DNA of 64,000 bases from Hornefia butyriciproducens (GCF_009695915.1 NZ_VUMZ01000008.1:62001-126000); one strand, 5' to 3'. Counted from the first letter of the stretch, positions 26,075-34,797 are shown. Program-made: numbers and translations. The notes: generated by a model not told the origin, from the letters alone.

Positions 26075-26338
26075 ATGGACAATGCATCAAGCAGCATGGA
26101 GCGCAGATACATATCAAGCGAGGTGCGGTTTTATACAATCGAAGATCTGACCAGAATGCTGGGCTGGAGTGAAAACACGGTTCAGAAGATGTTTAATGAT
26201 CCGAAATTTCCTTCGACGGATTATGGAAAGAATAAGGTCGTGGAGGCCCATGCCCTCATCGACTACTTTTCCAGAAAAAACTGCAAGAACCGCAATGTGT
26301 ATTGGAAGAAAGGAAAGGCAAATGCAAGGGAGAAATAG
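26075..26338 (+). CDS. Excisionase/MerR-like helix-turn-helix protein (Xis)
   Basis: An 87-residue basic protein starting at ATG 26075 after AGGAG. Residues 15-60 (FYTIEDLTRMLGWSENTVQKMF) are a MerR-like winged helix of the excisionase type. It overlaps the first integrase by 17 bp. Position directly before int and size fit Xis, which bends att DNA and directs the integrase toward excision. Confidence 0.8.
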   Translation: MDNASSSMERRYISSEVRFYTIEDLTRMLGWSENTVQKMFNDPKFPSTDYGKNKVVEAHALIDYFSRKNCKNRNVYWKKGKANAREK

Positions 26339-27524
26339 CAACGGACAGGGCTCCTTCCGGAAAAAGGGAGACAAGATCGAGTACAGGATCTCTTACATTG
26401 ATGAATATGGAAGAACCAGGTTAAAGTCGTTCTCTGCTGATACCAGAGAAATCTGTCTGCAGAGAGCTGGGGATTTTCTGGAGCAGCAGGAAATTAAACA
26501 GGCTGGGATGGATCCCGACATTACGATTCCTGAGATCCTCTACCGAAAAGCGAAATCGGATTATGAAAAGAACTACGTCAGGGAACAGGGATATGGAAGA
26601 ACCCTCGGAACCATTCGAATAATCGAAAAGTCAGGAATAGGAACCATGCCGATTGCGCAGGTGACGGGAGCACATCTGGAGGCTTTTCTCTGCTCGATCA
26701 CCCACTACTCCAATTCAATGATCAACAAGTTCTATACGATGCTTCGAGCCGCATATCGTATGGCCATGATGGAGGGGATCATCAAAACCAACTACATGGA
26801 GATGCGGGATCTTCGCTGTCCCCGGTCTGATAAACCGGACAAGAAAGTAAGAGGCCTCACGGAAGAAGAGCAGATATTGTTGATCGAAGCGATGAATGAG
26901 TATAAACCTCAGAAAGGACGGGGAGATTACAGGCTGCAGCTTCTCATCGAGCTTTACGGTGGACTTCGCATGGGCGAGATCAATGCATTAAAGCCGGAGG
27001 ACATCCATCTGGATAAAGGCTATATCCATGTATCCCGGACCATTGCCCGGAGCATGGAATACAAGGAATTCATCAAGGAATGCCCGAAGACAGATGCAGG
27101 ACACAGGGATGTTCCCATCAGCCGGAAACTGGAACCGGTGCTGAAGGCCGCACTGCAGCAGCGAAAGAACAACCCCTTTGGGCTTTTGTTCTACGACTAC
27201 AACAAGAAGAGTGTTATTGCAACTTACCAGGTCAATTCCTTTTATAAAAGACTTTGTGAGAAGAATGGCATCGTATACGGGGGACAGCATGCCCTGCGTC
27301 ATACTTTTGCAACAAGATGCATCGAGGCCGGTGTGCCGGCTGTGGTGTTGAAAAACTGGATGGGGCATACAGACATTCACATTACATTGGACACCTATGC
27401 AGATGTGTTCCATCGAATGAACTTCAAATCGGTTCGGAAACTGGATGATTATCTGGACTATCTGGATCAGGAACAGAACACAGTCGAAAAAGAAAGGGAT
27501 GTTTTATGGGTAGACGCAGATTGA
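26322..27524 (+). CDS. int: Tyrosine recombinase/integrase 1
   Basis: A 400-residue integrase. The ATG at 26322 lies inside the end of xis and has GGAAAGG before it. An N-terminal AP2-like/arm-binding region is followed by a core-binding domain (residues about 60-170) and a catalytic domain with Arg216, His323, Arg326, His349 and nucleophile Tyr359 (in DTYADV), so all residues are present. Its stop overlaps the start of a second, clearly paralogous recombinase. It probably catalyses integration and excision of the ICE. Confidence 0.93.
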   Translation: MQGRNSNGQGSFRKKGDKIEYRISYIDEYGRTRLKSFSADTREICLQRAGDFLEQQEIKQAGMDPDITIPEILYRKAKSDYEKNYVREQGYGRTLGTIRIIEKSGIGTMPIAQVTGAHLEAFLCSITHYSNSMINKFYTMLRAAYRMAMMEGIIKTNYMEMRDLRCPRSDKPDKKVRGLTEEEQILLIEAMNEYKPQKGRGDYRLQLLIELYGGLRMGEINALKPEDIHLDKGYIHVSRTIARSMEYKEFIKECPKTDAGHRDVPISRKLEPVLKAALQQRKNNPFGLLFYDYNKKSVIATYQVNSFYKRLCEKNGIVYGGQHALRHTFATRCIEAGVPAVVLKNWMGHTDIHITLDTYADVFHRMNFKSVRKLDDYLDYLDQEQNTVEKERDVLWVDAD

Positions 27525-28702
27525 AGGATCCTCTCCAGGGAGGTAATTTTAAGCAGGTCGGAAAAAAGATGACTTATCTGGTCAATATTTACGATGAGAA
27601 TGATGAGCGCCATAAGAAATACTTTTCCGGAAAAGACGAGGCTGAGTGTTTGGAGAAAGCAGCCGTATATGTTGAGAAGATCCGCAGGATCATCGGAAAT
27701 ATCACACCGGATTCGACGATACCGGAGATCCTGAGGGATAAACTGAGTAGAGATTTCAGGAAAAACTATATCAATGAGCCCGGGTATGCGGCCAGTCTTG
27801 GAACGATAAGGTCAATTGAAACCGGGATGCTGGGTATGATCCCTATCCGGGAGATCGATGAAGAACAAATGGATCTCTATCTCCAGAGTTTGACATCCTA
27901 TTCCAATCATATGATTCAGCGCATTTACCAGATGCTCCGGATGGCATTCGAAATTGCAAAAGAAAGACATATCATTAAGAAAAATATCATGACGAACTGG
28001 GACCTGCGCTGCCCGAGATCTGAGAAGAGAGACCGGAAGATCCGGGGACTTAGAGAAGATGAACAGCAGAAGCTGGTACAATATCTGCAGAATTACGAGC
28101 CGCCATATGGTCGGAACAATCACTGCCCTCAGCTTTTGCTGGAACTTTACACCGGAATGCGTATGGGAGAGATCAATGCACTGACGCCGGAAGATATCGA
28201 TTTTAAACGTAATGTTATATCCGTACATCGCACGGTATCCACAGGACTGAAGGGACGTGTATTTATCAAGGAAACACCGAAAACGGAAACGGGCATTCGT
28301 GAAGTGCCGATTTCGGATTATGCTTACCCGGTTATCAAGGAGGCGCTCCGGAATATGAGGGAGAACCCTCTGGATCTGATCTTCAGCAAAAAGTTCGGAG
28401 ATCCAATTATACGGACCGGCGATGTCACCGGATTTTACAAACGCTGCTGCGAGAATATCAGGATTGAATATAACGGACAGCATGCGCTGAGGCATACATT
28501 TGCCACAAGATGTATTGAGGCGGGTGTACCGCCCATCGTTTTGAAGACATGGCTGGGGCACAAGAACATTCATGTAACGCTGGATACCTACGCAGACGTG
28601 TTTGAAAGGTTGAATAACGATGCTATCAATCTGTTCAGCGGATATCTGAACCGATTAGAGGGTGAAGCAACAAAGCAGCTTCCGGCACATGACGGAGAAT
28701 AG
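27506..28702 (+). CDS. Tyrosine recombinase/integrase 2 (tandem paralogue)
   Basis: A 398-residue recombinase beginning at ATG 27506, which overlaps integrase 1 by 19 bp. The catalytic set is complete: Arg219, His326, Arg329, His352, Tyr362. It aligns with integrase 1 over its whole length (shared TIPEIL, GYxxxLGTIR, YSNxMI, DLRCPRS, MGEINAL-PEDI, QHALRHTFATRCIEAGVP), so a tandem duplication followed by divergence is likely. Two integrases in one transcript might form a heteromer or recognise different att sites. A terminator follows at 28,707. Confidence 0.92.
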   Translation: MGRRRLKDPLQGGNFKQVGKKMTYLVNIYDENDERHKKYFSGKDEAECLEKAAVYVEKIRRIIGNITPDSTIPEILRDKLSRDFRKNYINEPGYAASLGTIRSIETGMLGMIPIREIDEEQMDLYLQSLTSYSNHMIQRIYQMLRMAFEIAKERHIIKKNIMTNWDLRCPRSEKRDRKIRGLREDEQQKLVQYLQNYEPPYGRNNHCPQLLLELYTGMRMGEINALTPEDIDFKRNVISVHRTVSTGLKGRVFIKETPKTETGIREVPISDYAYPVIKEALRNMRENPLDLIFSKKFGDPIIRTGDVTGFYKRCCENIRIEYNGQHALRHTFATRCIEAGVPPIVLKTWLGHKNIHVTLDTYADVFERLNNDAINLFSGYLNRLEGEATKQLPAHDGE

Positions 28703-28706
28703 AAAG

Positions 28707-28735
28707 GGCTGGATCGAAAGATCCGGCTCTTTATT
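28707..28735 (+). terminator. Terminator after the integrase operon
   Basis: GCTGGATC, loop GAAA, GATCCGGC, then TCTTTATTT. Confidence 0.75.
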
Positions 28736-28832
28736 TGAGAAAGATCTCTTCAAAAAAAGATATGCTCTGTTGCAGCAAAATAACCGGATAAACGTTGAAA
28801 TTTCATGATCTGTGAATGTTCAATAATTTACA

Positions 28833-28908
28833 TCTCCACCATTTTTTGAGGTTCAGAGGCAAAACTCTGAACCCTTTGCTTGCCCCTAACCCAGTGATTT
28901 CAAGCGAA
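28833..28908 (+). repeat. att-like direct repeat, inner copy (probable integrase-proximal att site)
   Basis: It begins TCTCCACCATTTTTTGAGG and contains the 9-bp-arm hairpin GGTTCAGAG/CTCTGAACC (28850-28873). A matching copy lies at 32,683-32,757. It sits 130 bp after the integrase stop, where ICEs usually have their attachment site. CTCCACCA resembles the 3' end of a tRNA or tmRNA gene, common integration targets, but the complete RNA gene is not in the window. Confidence 0.6.
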
Positions 28909-28993
28909 AGCGCCGAAAACACTGAGGTAGGTCAGCTGCAACGGTTTCCCGAATCTCTGATTCGGTTGAAATCGACTGCGCATTGCAACGAAT

Positions 28994-29025
28994 TCCGCTG
29001 ATTTCAATGGCCAGCGGATTTTTTT
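28994..29025 (+). terminator. Rho-independent terminator
   Basis: TCCGCTG, an 11-nt loop, CAGCGGA followed by seven T. It lies in the otherwise gene-free 28,740-29,400 gap. Confidence 0.75.
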
Positions 29026-29402
29026 GTGGCTTTTTTCAGACGCATACAAACCCTCTCAGACCCACCTGAAGCCATATGATCTGGGAAAAAAGTTTTTGAG
29101 ATGAGCCTCAGGTTTTTCGCTTTTTTGTCTATAACATACCGTGTCTTGATAAAAGATCCCGTACCATTGCGGTGCGGGATCGGCTTAGTCTTGGTTGTTC
29201 GTATTGCTTTCGTCTTGCCTGCTTCTTCAGCTACCCGGCAACGCCTGGGACCACGGGTGCAGGTTTTCCATAAAAGGTATACCAAAAAACCGAAAACTCA
29301 GGCATAGACAAGGGTAAGCGGGCAAGCCCGATGACCTGATGATCCCGATTGACAAAATCGCGCTCTACGCCGTTAAATGGCCCATTGATAAGCGCCCCTC
29401 AA

Positions 29403-30249
29403 TTACTGCATGATTGCGTCCATAATGGTTTCTATGGTATTACAGGTATCGTCAAAGGAAATGTCCTTGGCATATTCATATTCCCGGGTGTATTTGTTCC
29501 ACAGCTTGCGGAGTTGGTCGCCCCCGCGGATCTCTTTCATAATCTCCGGGTACTGCTCCATGATCCTACCACTGCCCCGTTTCTGCGTTGTCCGTTCCAG
29601 CGCATGGCGCAACGTGGTTTTGTCACATTCTGCGCCCCGCAGCGCATACAAAATATGTACATCGTAATAATCTCTTGGGCGGGTATTGGCAATGTTGCGG
29701 GACAGCACCGTTTCAATTTTCTCTGCAAGCACCGTTTCAAGGTTGTAGGCAAGAATACTGATACTGCGGTTATCGAACAGCAGGGAGAATGTGTATTCTA
29801 CTTCACGGGGGGGTTATCATATCGCCCGTGGTAACATCCACCGTAAGCGGTACGCTGATCGGCGGGTAATTAGCTTTCAGCGCAACGCGAATGCCAGGAT
29901 AATCGTCACCCTCGCGGATATCGGAAACTCCAGCAATCTCAAACTGCACGTCGTCCTCAATCTCAATGGCACAAATCTCTTGAAAGATAGAGTGGATTGC
30001 TTCATGCGTCAATGTAAAGCCTTTAATTGTAGTATCAAGATCCATTGTTGTCCGCGTGTCCAGTCCGACAATAGCAGAAATCAGAAAACCGCCTTTGAGA
30101 ATAAAATTGTTCTTATACTTTGACAGAGAAATTCGTTCCAGCAGCCGCTCCAGCATATAGTTCTGCATGACGAGCTGCGCGGAAATATGTTTCTCTGCTG
30201 ATTTCTTTTTGATAACGGCTTTCAGTTGCATTGGATTATTTGTAATCAT
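29403..30249 (-). pseudogene. AbiEii toxin, copy 2, frameshifted in a poly-G tract
   Basis: Nearly identical to the intact toxin at 22,975-23,820, but a run of six G after CTTCAC there is seven G here (about 29,807-29,813). The frame therefore breaks after the first 148 residues and the rest continues in another frame from 29,732. The nucleotidyltransferase signature lies in the first part and the Lys/Asp motifs in the second, so the toxin should be inactive unless slippage restores the frame. Confidence 0.88.
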
Positions 30250-30839
30250 AACAATACCTCCATGTAATGCAGCACTTTTGGCTTTACCCGAAGCTGCTCA
30301 GCGTATTGCATCAGTTTGTGAATGTCTTTTGTTTTCGACGCTGCATAGCGTTTCATTGCTTCTCCAACAATCTGAATATCGCTTCCACTGCCACGCAGAA
30401 TATCGCAAAGTGTCCGTTCCAAATCATAGACACGGATCGGATTGCCGGACGGGGACTGAATTTCAATAATGCCAAATTCGTAGTTCTTCGGCACAACTCG
30501 CTTAACGGTTATATTTTCCTGCTTCAGGGACGGTGTGTTGTAGCCCTTGGGAAAGGTCATCGTATATTTGGCAGGAGTACGGTCAGAATACCCCAGAAGG
30601 TACAGGGCGGTATCGTGAGAATAGATTCCACGCTCATATTTTCGCTGTAACAGATAGAAATCATCCTCCCATGCGCTGCTTTTTACATACAGCCCGCGTC
30701 CGTAACGATAAAGTTCTCCGCAGTCCACGAGTTTTTGCAGCACGCTGCGGTGCAAGCCCGCTTTTGTGACCTGCGCTGTGGTGATTGTTCCGTCCGTTGA
30801 CGCTTGCAGCAGTTCACTGATTGTTTCATTGATTTCCAT
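30246..30839 (-). CDS. abiEi: AbiEi-type antitoxin, copy 2
   Basis: A 197-residue protein starting at ATG 30839 with GAGGTGA upstream. It is almost identical to copy 1 and has the same winged helix and VYDLERTLCDILR motif. Its toxin partner is frameshifted, so this is an orphan antitoxin that could still repress or protect against the intact copy. The operators upstream have diverged from copy 1. Confidence 0.88.
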   Translation of the reverse strand: MEINETISELLQASTDGTITTAQVTKAGLHRSVLQKLVDCGELYRYGRGLYVKSSAWEDDFYLLQRKYERGIYSHDTALYLLGYSDRTPAKYTMTFPKGYNTPSLKQENITVKRVVPKNYEFGIIEIQSPSGNPIRVYDLERTLCDILRGSGSDIQIVGEAMKRYAASKTKDIHKLMQYAEQLRVKPKVLHYMEVLL

Positions 30840-30854
30840 GTTTCTCACCTCACT

Positions 30855-30954
30855 TTGACATACACACATTAAATTATATGTAAATAATGTGCAGTTGTCA
30901 ACAGCAGGACGACAATCACACATTAAATAAATTAAAAAGAATGTGTGATTGTCG
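30855..30954 (-). promoter_or_regulatory. Inverted-repeat operators upstream of abiEi copy 2
   Basis: IR1 (30855-30901) is damaged on one arm (TAATGTGCAGTTGTCAA). IR2 is a perfect 15-bp pair: CGACAATCACACATT (30910-30924) with AATGTGTGATTGTCG (30940-30954). Copy 1 shows the opposite pattern. Confidence 0.7.
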
Positions 30955-30964
30955 CAAGGCTTTT

Positions 30965-31159
30965 AGGGATTACAAAGCGAATCACGAAAGACGAATTGCA
31001 AAAGCATTTTCCGAACTCAGCGTAAGCCAGCGGGACCTGTTGAAGGCTCTCTATGAGGATGGAATGTCAAAACAGGAATATGCAGATGCAATCGGCGTGT
31101 CTCCTTCAGCAATATCACACCGGCTTGAAACCATCAGAAAAAAATTAAAAAAGTTTTGA
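30965..31159 (+). pseudogene. Truncated sigma-factor 3' end (direct repeat copy 3)
   Basis: Region 4 of the sigma gene again, fused upstream to abiE operator DNA. One A is missing from the A-run near the end (ATTAAAAAAGTTTTG), so the last residues differ from the full-length gene. The repeat continues to 31,193. Confidence 0.75.
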
Positions 31160-31192
31160 GATGAACCTCAAGTTTTTCGCTTTTTTGTCTAT

Positions 31193-31562
31193 AGGGTGAG
31201 AGGCAAAATCGGGCAGGACTTTCGTAAAGAAATCATGACAGCCGGTGACCTCTCAAGATAACAAACTGCACTTTGAAAAGTGAATACACATTCATCAGGA
31301 ACTTTAGCTCCGGTGCGAGCATGCGAAGCGATGCGCCATGACCCCGCAAGGGAGAGCGATAATGTCTCGCTTCAAAAGACAGGCAGCACCTGTCATTTTG
31401 CGGTGACCGCCGGAGAAGACAATGATACTCCTGTCCAGCCACAGCCCCGGATACTAATCCAGTCACGCAATGGGGGCAGCCCGGAGAGATCCTCGGGGGA
31501 GTTGGAAACTCGTGCGACAGATTCGCTGGCTGTCGCCTGATTGTTTCCCGTAATCCGGGATG
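31193..31562 (+). ncRNA. Probable structured RNA, copy 2 (370 nt)
   Basis: Same length as the block at 24,765-25,134, with substitutions only. The hairpin GCGACAG (31514-31520) / CTGTCGC (31530-31536) is perfect here and has one mismatch in copy 1. GCGG-TGA-CCGC is also perfect here. Conservation of length and of pairing supports a folded RNA or DNA element. Confidence 0.5.
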
Positions 31563-31599
31563 ATGGCCCGTAGATTGCCGTAAATTCATTTTCGGATAT

Positions 31600-31857
31600 T
31601 CAGATTCGCATTGCAGAGTTCATCGTGTTCGAGGACAAAAATCCTGCAGCGGCAATGGCATCGAAGACCTGTTCGATTTCGTGGATGTCCGCTGCATCAT
31701 CGAAGATCAGGGTTCCTTCCCGGTCGACCGTGAAATAACCGATCTCGTAGGCGCATGTAGGAACGCCCGTGTAGATGGCATCCACTCCGATGGATTTGCC
31801 GATTGCCTGTGCCAGCCTTTTTCTTTCTTTTCCGGTTGCGTTGTAATTCACTTTCAT
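31600..31857 (-). CDS. Truncated mobile-element protein (DUF of the KVNYNATGKERK type)
   Basis: It starts at ATG 31857 with GCAGGAG upstream. Residues 1-72 (MKVNYNATGKERKRL, IGVDAIYTG, PTCAYEIGYFTVDREGTL) match a small domain I recall from clostridial phage and ICE proteins often labelled virulence-related. After AAAGF the sequence runs into DNA copied from the 25,279 gene, so the C-terminal part is lost. Function unknown; probably non-functional. Confidence 0.5.
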   Translation of the reverse strand: MKVNYNATGKERKRLAQAIGKSIGVDAIYTGVPTCAYEIGYFTVDREGTLIFDDAADIHEIEQVFDAIAAAGFLSSNTMNSAMRI

Positions 31858-32017
31858 TTCGTGCTCCTGCATCCGTTGTGATTTTTGGTATGTACATATA
31901 CGCTCTAAACGTCGAGAATAGCAAGTCATTTTTCATATATTTTTGATTATGATTAATATTCCTTTCATCTTGTGTTGTAACGGCGTTTGCGTTACAATGA
32001 TGGTGGAGGTGAAAGTC

Positions 32018-32323
32018 ATGGAAAAAACAGCCACCCTTAATCTGAGAGTTAATCCGGAAGTGAAGCAAAGAGCAGAAGAAGTACTGAAGAGCCTCGGAAT
32101 GCCTATGTCAACGGCCATTGATATTTATCTCAATCAAATCAGCTTGACAGGTGGTATCCCGTTTGCTGTTACATTGCCAAAAGCACCTGCAAGCGTAGAT
32201 GCAACCCGGATGACAGCAGATGAGATCCACGAGAAACTCGACAGGGGATATCAGGACGCAACGGCAGGCAGAACTCGTGATGCCAAGGAAGCCTTTGCTG
32301 CGTTCAGAGCGGAGAAGAAGTAA
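32018..32323 (+). CDS. RelB/DinJ-family antitoxin
   Basis: A 101-residue protein starting at ATG 32018 after GGAGGTGA. The N-terminal ribbon-helix-helix (TATLNLRVNPEVKQRAEEVLKS) and LGMPMSTAIDIYLNQI are the RelB/DinJ signature. The TAATGA overlap couples it to the downstream toxin gene, which is frameshifted. As a DNA-binding antitoxin it may still autorepress. Confidence 0.9.
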   Translation: MEKTATLNLRVNPEVKQRAEEVLKSLGMPMSTAIDIYLNQISLTGGIPFAVTLPKAPASVDATRMTADEIHEKLDRGYQDATAGRTRDAKEAFAAFRAEKK

Positions 32324-32645
32324 TGACACATTACAAGACTCACATCACGGATGAAGCTCTTAATGATATGGAGTCGATCTACGAGAATATATAGCCGAGG
32401 AACTTCTTGCTCCGGACACAGCAATGGGACAATATAATCGTATCGCTGACGCCATAGAGACACTGGATCAAATGCCGGAGCGCATCAAATTGATGGAGAG
32501 CGAACCAGAAAGAACGAGAGGACTTCGCAGACTCATCGTTGATAACTATGCCGTCTTTTTCATTATTGCGGATGATGTTGTGATCGTGACAAACGTCCTG
32601 TATGGGGCATCCGATATAGAAAACAGACTCAGAGGCAATCGATAG
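32323..32645 (+). pseudogene. RelE/ParE-type toxin, frameshifted
   Basis: It starts MTHYKTHITDEALNDMESIYE and stops after 23 codons at TAG. The next bases, read two positions on, continue IAEELLAPDTAMGQYNRI through to a typical RelE end (VLYGASDIENRLR). A 2-bp duplication (GAGA for GA near 32,380) explains the break. The antitoxin is intact and the toxin is dead, a common state for a decaying module. Confidence 0.85.
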
Positions 32646-32682
32646 TCATTTTGTGTCCTTTGTATTCTGAACCGCTTCTGAT

Positions 32683-32757
32683 TCTCCACCATTTTTGAGG
32701 TTCAGAGGCAAAACTCTGAACCTTTTGCTTGTTCCCGACCCAGTGGTTTCAAGCGGA
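32683..32757 (+). repeat. att-like direct repeat, outer copy (probable ICE/chromosome junction)
   Basis: It matches 28,833-28,908: TCTCCACCATTTTTGAGG, hairpin GGTTCAGAG/CTCTGAACC (32699-32722), CCCAGTGGTTTCAAGCGG. The last 9 bp contain the stop codon of the chromosomal PH-domain gene, so the junction lies at the very 3' end of that gene. Chromosomal composition and gene density begin here. Confidence 0.6.
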
Positions 32758-34242
32758 AGAACGCGGAGAATAGCATCTTGCCGCGCACATGCGGCGCGCT
32801 ATCTCTTCAAATCTCACGGTCGGGAAAGCGCCCACCGATATCCTCGATCCGAATATTCCGCCAAACATCGTGAACACGCCTTCACTGACGCCGAAATGAC
32901 GCCAGATCGGCCCTCCATCATAGCGCATCGTCTGCAGCTTTTTGTAAAAGACCAGCGTTCTCGTCGCATCGAATATGCCTCCCCGGATTACAACGCCGTT
33001 TTCTGCCAGCGCAAGCCCCGCCGTCACACCTGCAGACACAGAAAATACCGCTGCCGCGACAGGAACGCCTGCTGCAATCATCAGTTTCCAGTTGAGCGAC
33101 AATGGAATCACAAGCCAGGCGACCGCCATCACCGCCGATGAGATCAGCACATAACGCACTGCGTCTATCGCCATCAGTATCGCTCGCTTCCGTTCCCATT
33201 TCATCTGATAAAGCTGTTCATACTCCGGCAGCAGCCGGCTCACAAGCGAAGTGATTTTGTCCCTCCTCAGATAAAGGGAAAGATTACATACCTCATCGTC
33301 ATCATCCCCCATCCCGATCACGGAAATTTTCAGTTCCTCATAGCCGAAAATTCTCGCCAGAAATCCCTGATTCACCGTCACGGCATGAATCTTACTGACC
33401 GGAACCGAGAAATCCCGCCTCTTGGTCAGACCGTATGCAAGGCGCAGTGAATCCCCGTGCCGCATACAACGGAAATCGTAGAGACGCAGAAAGCTTTTGA
33501 CGGGCGTGCCGACCAGCGACCAGACCGCCACAAGCAACACCACCAGACTGGTCAGAAATTCACCGAGGCTCGAAGTATCGATACCGTGAATATCATCCGC
33601 CAGCATGCCGCTTCCCAGCGCCAGTCCGCCGACGCCGATCAGGAGCCCGGCAATACTGCTGGAGAACATCGCATGACGGAGCACTGCTCCCGTGCCAAAG
33701 GAAATTCCGTTGTGATACAGTTCCTGCGGATTGACCGGCACCGGACTCTCCGCACCCATCCGACCCATCACCAGCCTTTTGAATTCCTCCGCCCTGTCCC
33801 GGGCCAGAACCAGGTCTACATCCGTATCTTCTGCAGTCGAGGCGGAATTAGTATCGATGCGGATACGGTAGACGCCGAGCATCATCTGCAAAAGGTTTTG
33901 TTCAAGGTTGACACTGGACACCGTCGCCAGGTCAATAATATTTTGTTTGTCAACCATGGTCGCCCGATGCACAATCAGATTCGTTCCGTCAAGGATAATG
34001 TACGTCCGCCACCAGCGCCTCACCGCAAGGGCCGCGAGGAACAAAACCATCACGAGGAGCCCCAGCAGAATCGGGCAGTACCGGGGCGGGACGCCGCCGG
34101 TCGTTCGCAATTCCCGAAAAAGGCTCTCCGCATCCCGCAGATTTGTTACAATGATTACAGCCAGTGCGGCCAGCACACCGGTCGCTTTGGTAATCAGAAC
34201 ACTGAAATGACTGCGATAAACAATCCGCTCATTCTCATTCAT
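32749..34242 (-). CDS. Bacterial-PH-domain membrane protein (YdbT-like)
   Basis: A 497-residue protein with repeated pairs of transmembrane helices and bPH_2 domains: the first helices at residues 15-35 and 55-75, then PH modules with conserved tails such as ISVIGMGDDDDEV and the C-terminal FGGIFGSRISVGAFPTVRFEE. It overlaps the preceding small PH gene by 4 bp (ATGA). In Bacillus the ydbS/ydbT pair is linked to bacteriocin stress and envelope functions. The exact role here is unknown. The stop codon lies in the att-like repeat. Confidence 0.82.
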   Translation of the reverse strand: MNENERIVYRSHFSVLITKATGVLAALAVIIVTNLRDAESLFRELRTTGGVPPRYCPILLGLLVMVLFLAALAVRRWWRTYIILDGTNLIVHRATMVDKQNIIDLATVSSVNLEQNLLQMMLGVYRIRIDTNSASTAEDTDVDLVLARDRAEEFKRLVMGRMGAESPVPVNPQELYHNGISFGTGAVLRHAMFSSSIAGLLIGVGGLALGSGMLADDIHGIDTSSLGEFLTSLVVLLVAVWSLVGTPVKSFLRLYDFRCMRHGDSLRLAYGLTKRRDFSVPVSKIHAVTVNQGFLARIFGYEELKISVIGMGDDDDEVCNLSLYLRRDKITSLVSRLLPEYEQLYQMKWERKRAILMAIDAVRYVLISSAVMAVAWLVIPLSLNWKLMIAAGVPVAAAVFSVSAGVTAGLALAENGVVIRGGIFDATRTLVFYKKLQTMRYDGGPIWRHFGVSEGVFTMFGGIFGSRISVGAFPTVRFEEIARRMCAARCYSPRSSA

Positions 34243-34739
34243 GCTCGAATATCTCCTCCCCGAGCGATCCTGCCCACCTTGCGCTTAAGCGACTCCGATA
34301 TTTCCTCCGCCTCCGCTGCCGGCAGATACCGCACATCCACGTCACCGCCCGCGGTCACAACCGAAACCGAAGCCAGACCGTACCTCCGCTCGACAGGGCC
34401 CCGGCTCATCTCGATTTTCTGCACCCGCTCGATAGGAACGATCTCAGTCTTTTTCACAAAAACTCCGGAACGGATATTAATTTCCTCCTCATCAATGGCA
34501 TACCTGTACCAGTGATAAAGTATTTTCGGCGACAAAAGTTTCGTCACAGCAAGCGCCGCATAAAGCGCCAGCACGACGACCGCCGCAATCCGCCGATGCG
34601 GAATTCCCGGAAAAATCCATCCGAACCAGAGATCGGACGCAACACCAAGAAATATCACCGCATAAACCGCAATGGCAATCCCGTTAACCACGTACATGTA
34701 TTTCAACGCGTTCTTCTCTAACTTTTTGTATTCTTTCAT
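34239..34739 (-). CDS. Bacterial-PH-domain membrane protein (YdbS-like)
   Basis: A 166-residue protein. ATG 34739 follows GGGAGGG; an in-frame earlier start would add an unrelated 47 residues. Two transmembrane helices (about 17-37 and 51-71) precede one bPH_2 domain (residues about 80-150, with WYRYAIDEEEINIRSGVF). It is the first gene of a two-gene operon with the larger PH protein. Confidence 0.82.
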   Translation of the reverse strand: MKEYKKLEKNALKYMYVVNGIAIAVYAVIFLGVASDLWFGWIFPGIPHRRIAAVVVLALYAALAVTKLLSPKILYHWYRYAIDEEEINIRSGVFVKKTEIVPIERVQKIEMSRGPVERRYGLASVSVVTAGGDVDVRYLPAAEAEEISESLKRKVGRIARGGDIRA

Positions 34740-34797
34740 CTCGCATTCCCTCCCCTGCTCTGACTTTCCTCCATTATGCCATTCTCTAACCGATGCG

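Larger units (their letters stand above)
29085..31643. repeat. Second copy of the AbiE / sigma-end / RNA block
   Basis: About 2.5 kb closely matching 22,675-25,498: truncated sigma tail, terminator, abiEii, abiEi, operators, sigma 3' end, 370-nt RNA block, then a 72-bp piece of the 25,279 gene joined directly to it. The left sigma repeat is cut to its last 46 bp, and the piece between the RNA block and the 25,427-25,498 segment is missing. The two copies differ at scattered bases, so this is not a very recent duplication. Confidence 0.85.
1..32690. mobile_element. Integrative and conjugative element, right part (Tn1549/CTn-like)
   Basis: The segment runs from a type IV secretion operon (1-7,079) through cargo and insertion sequences to a sigma factor, excisionase and tyrosine integrases (22,273-28,702), the usual order at the integrase end of clostridial ICEs. 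It ends at an att-like repeat next to the chromosomal PH-domain genes. No relaxase and no complete VirD4 are present, so the left part lies outside the window. The integrase-proximal end is probably the repeat at 28,833. The 28,833-32,690 segment would then be a second accreted unit. Several genes are broken (IS110, IS256, second abiEii, relE), so the element is partly decayed, but the transfer operon seen here is intact. Confidence 0.8.

Noticed and set aside
33457-34515. A 352-codon plus-strand frame over the PH-domain genes
   Set aside because: The PH genes on the other strand have membrane helices, a 4-bp overlap and a ribosome site; the plus frame has none of these.
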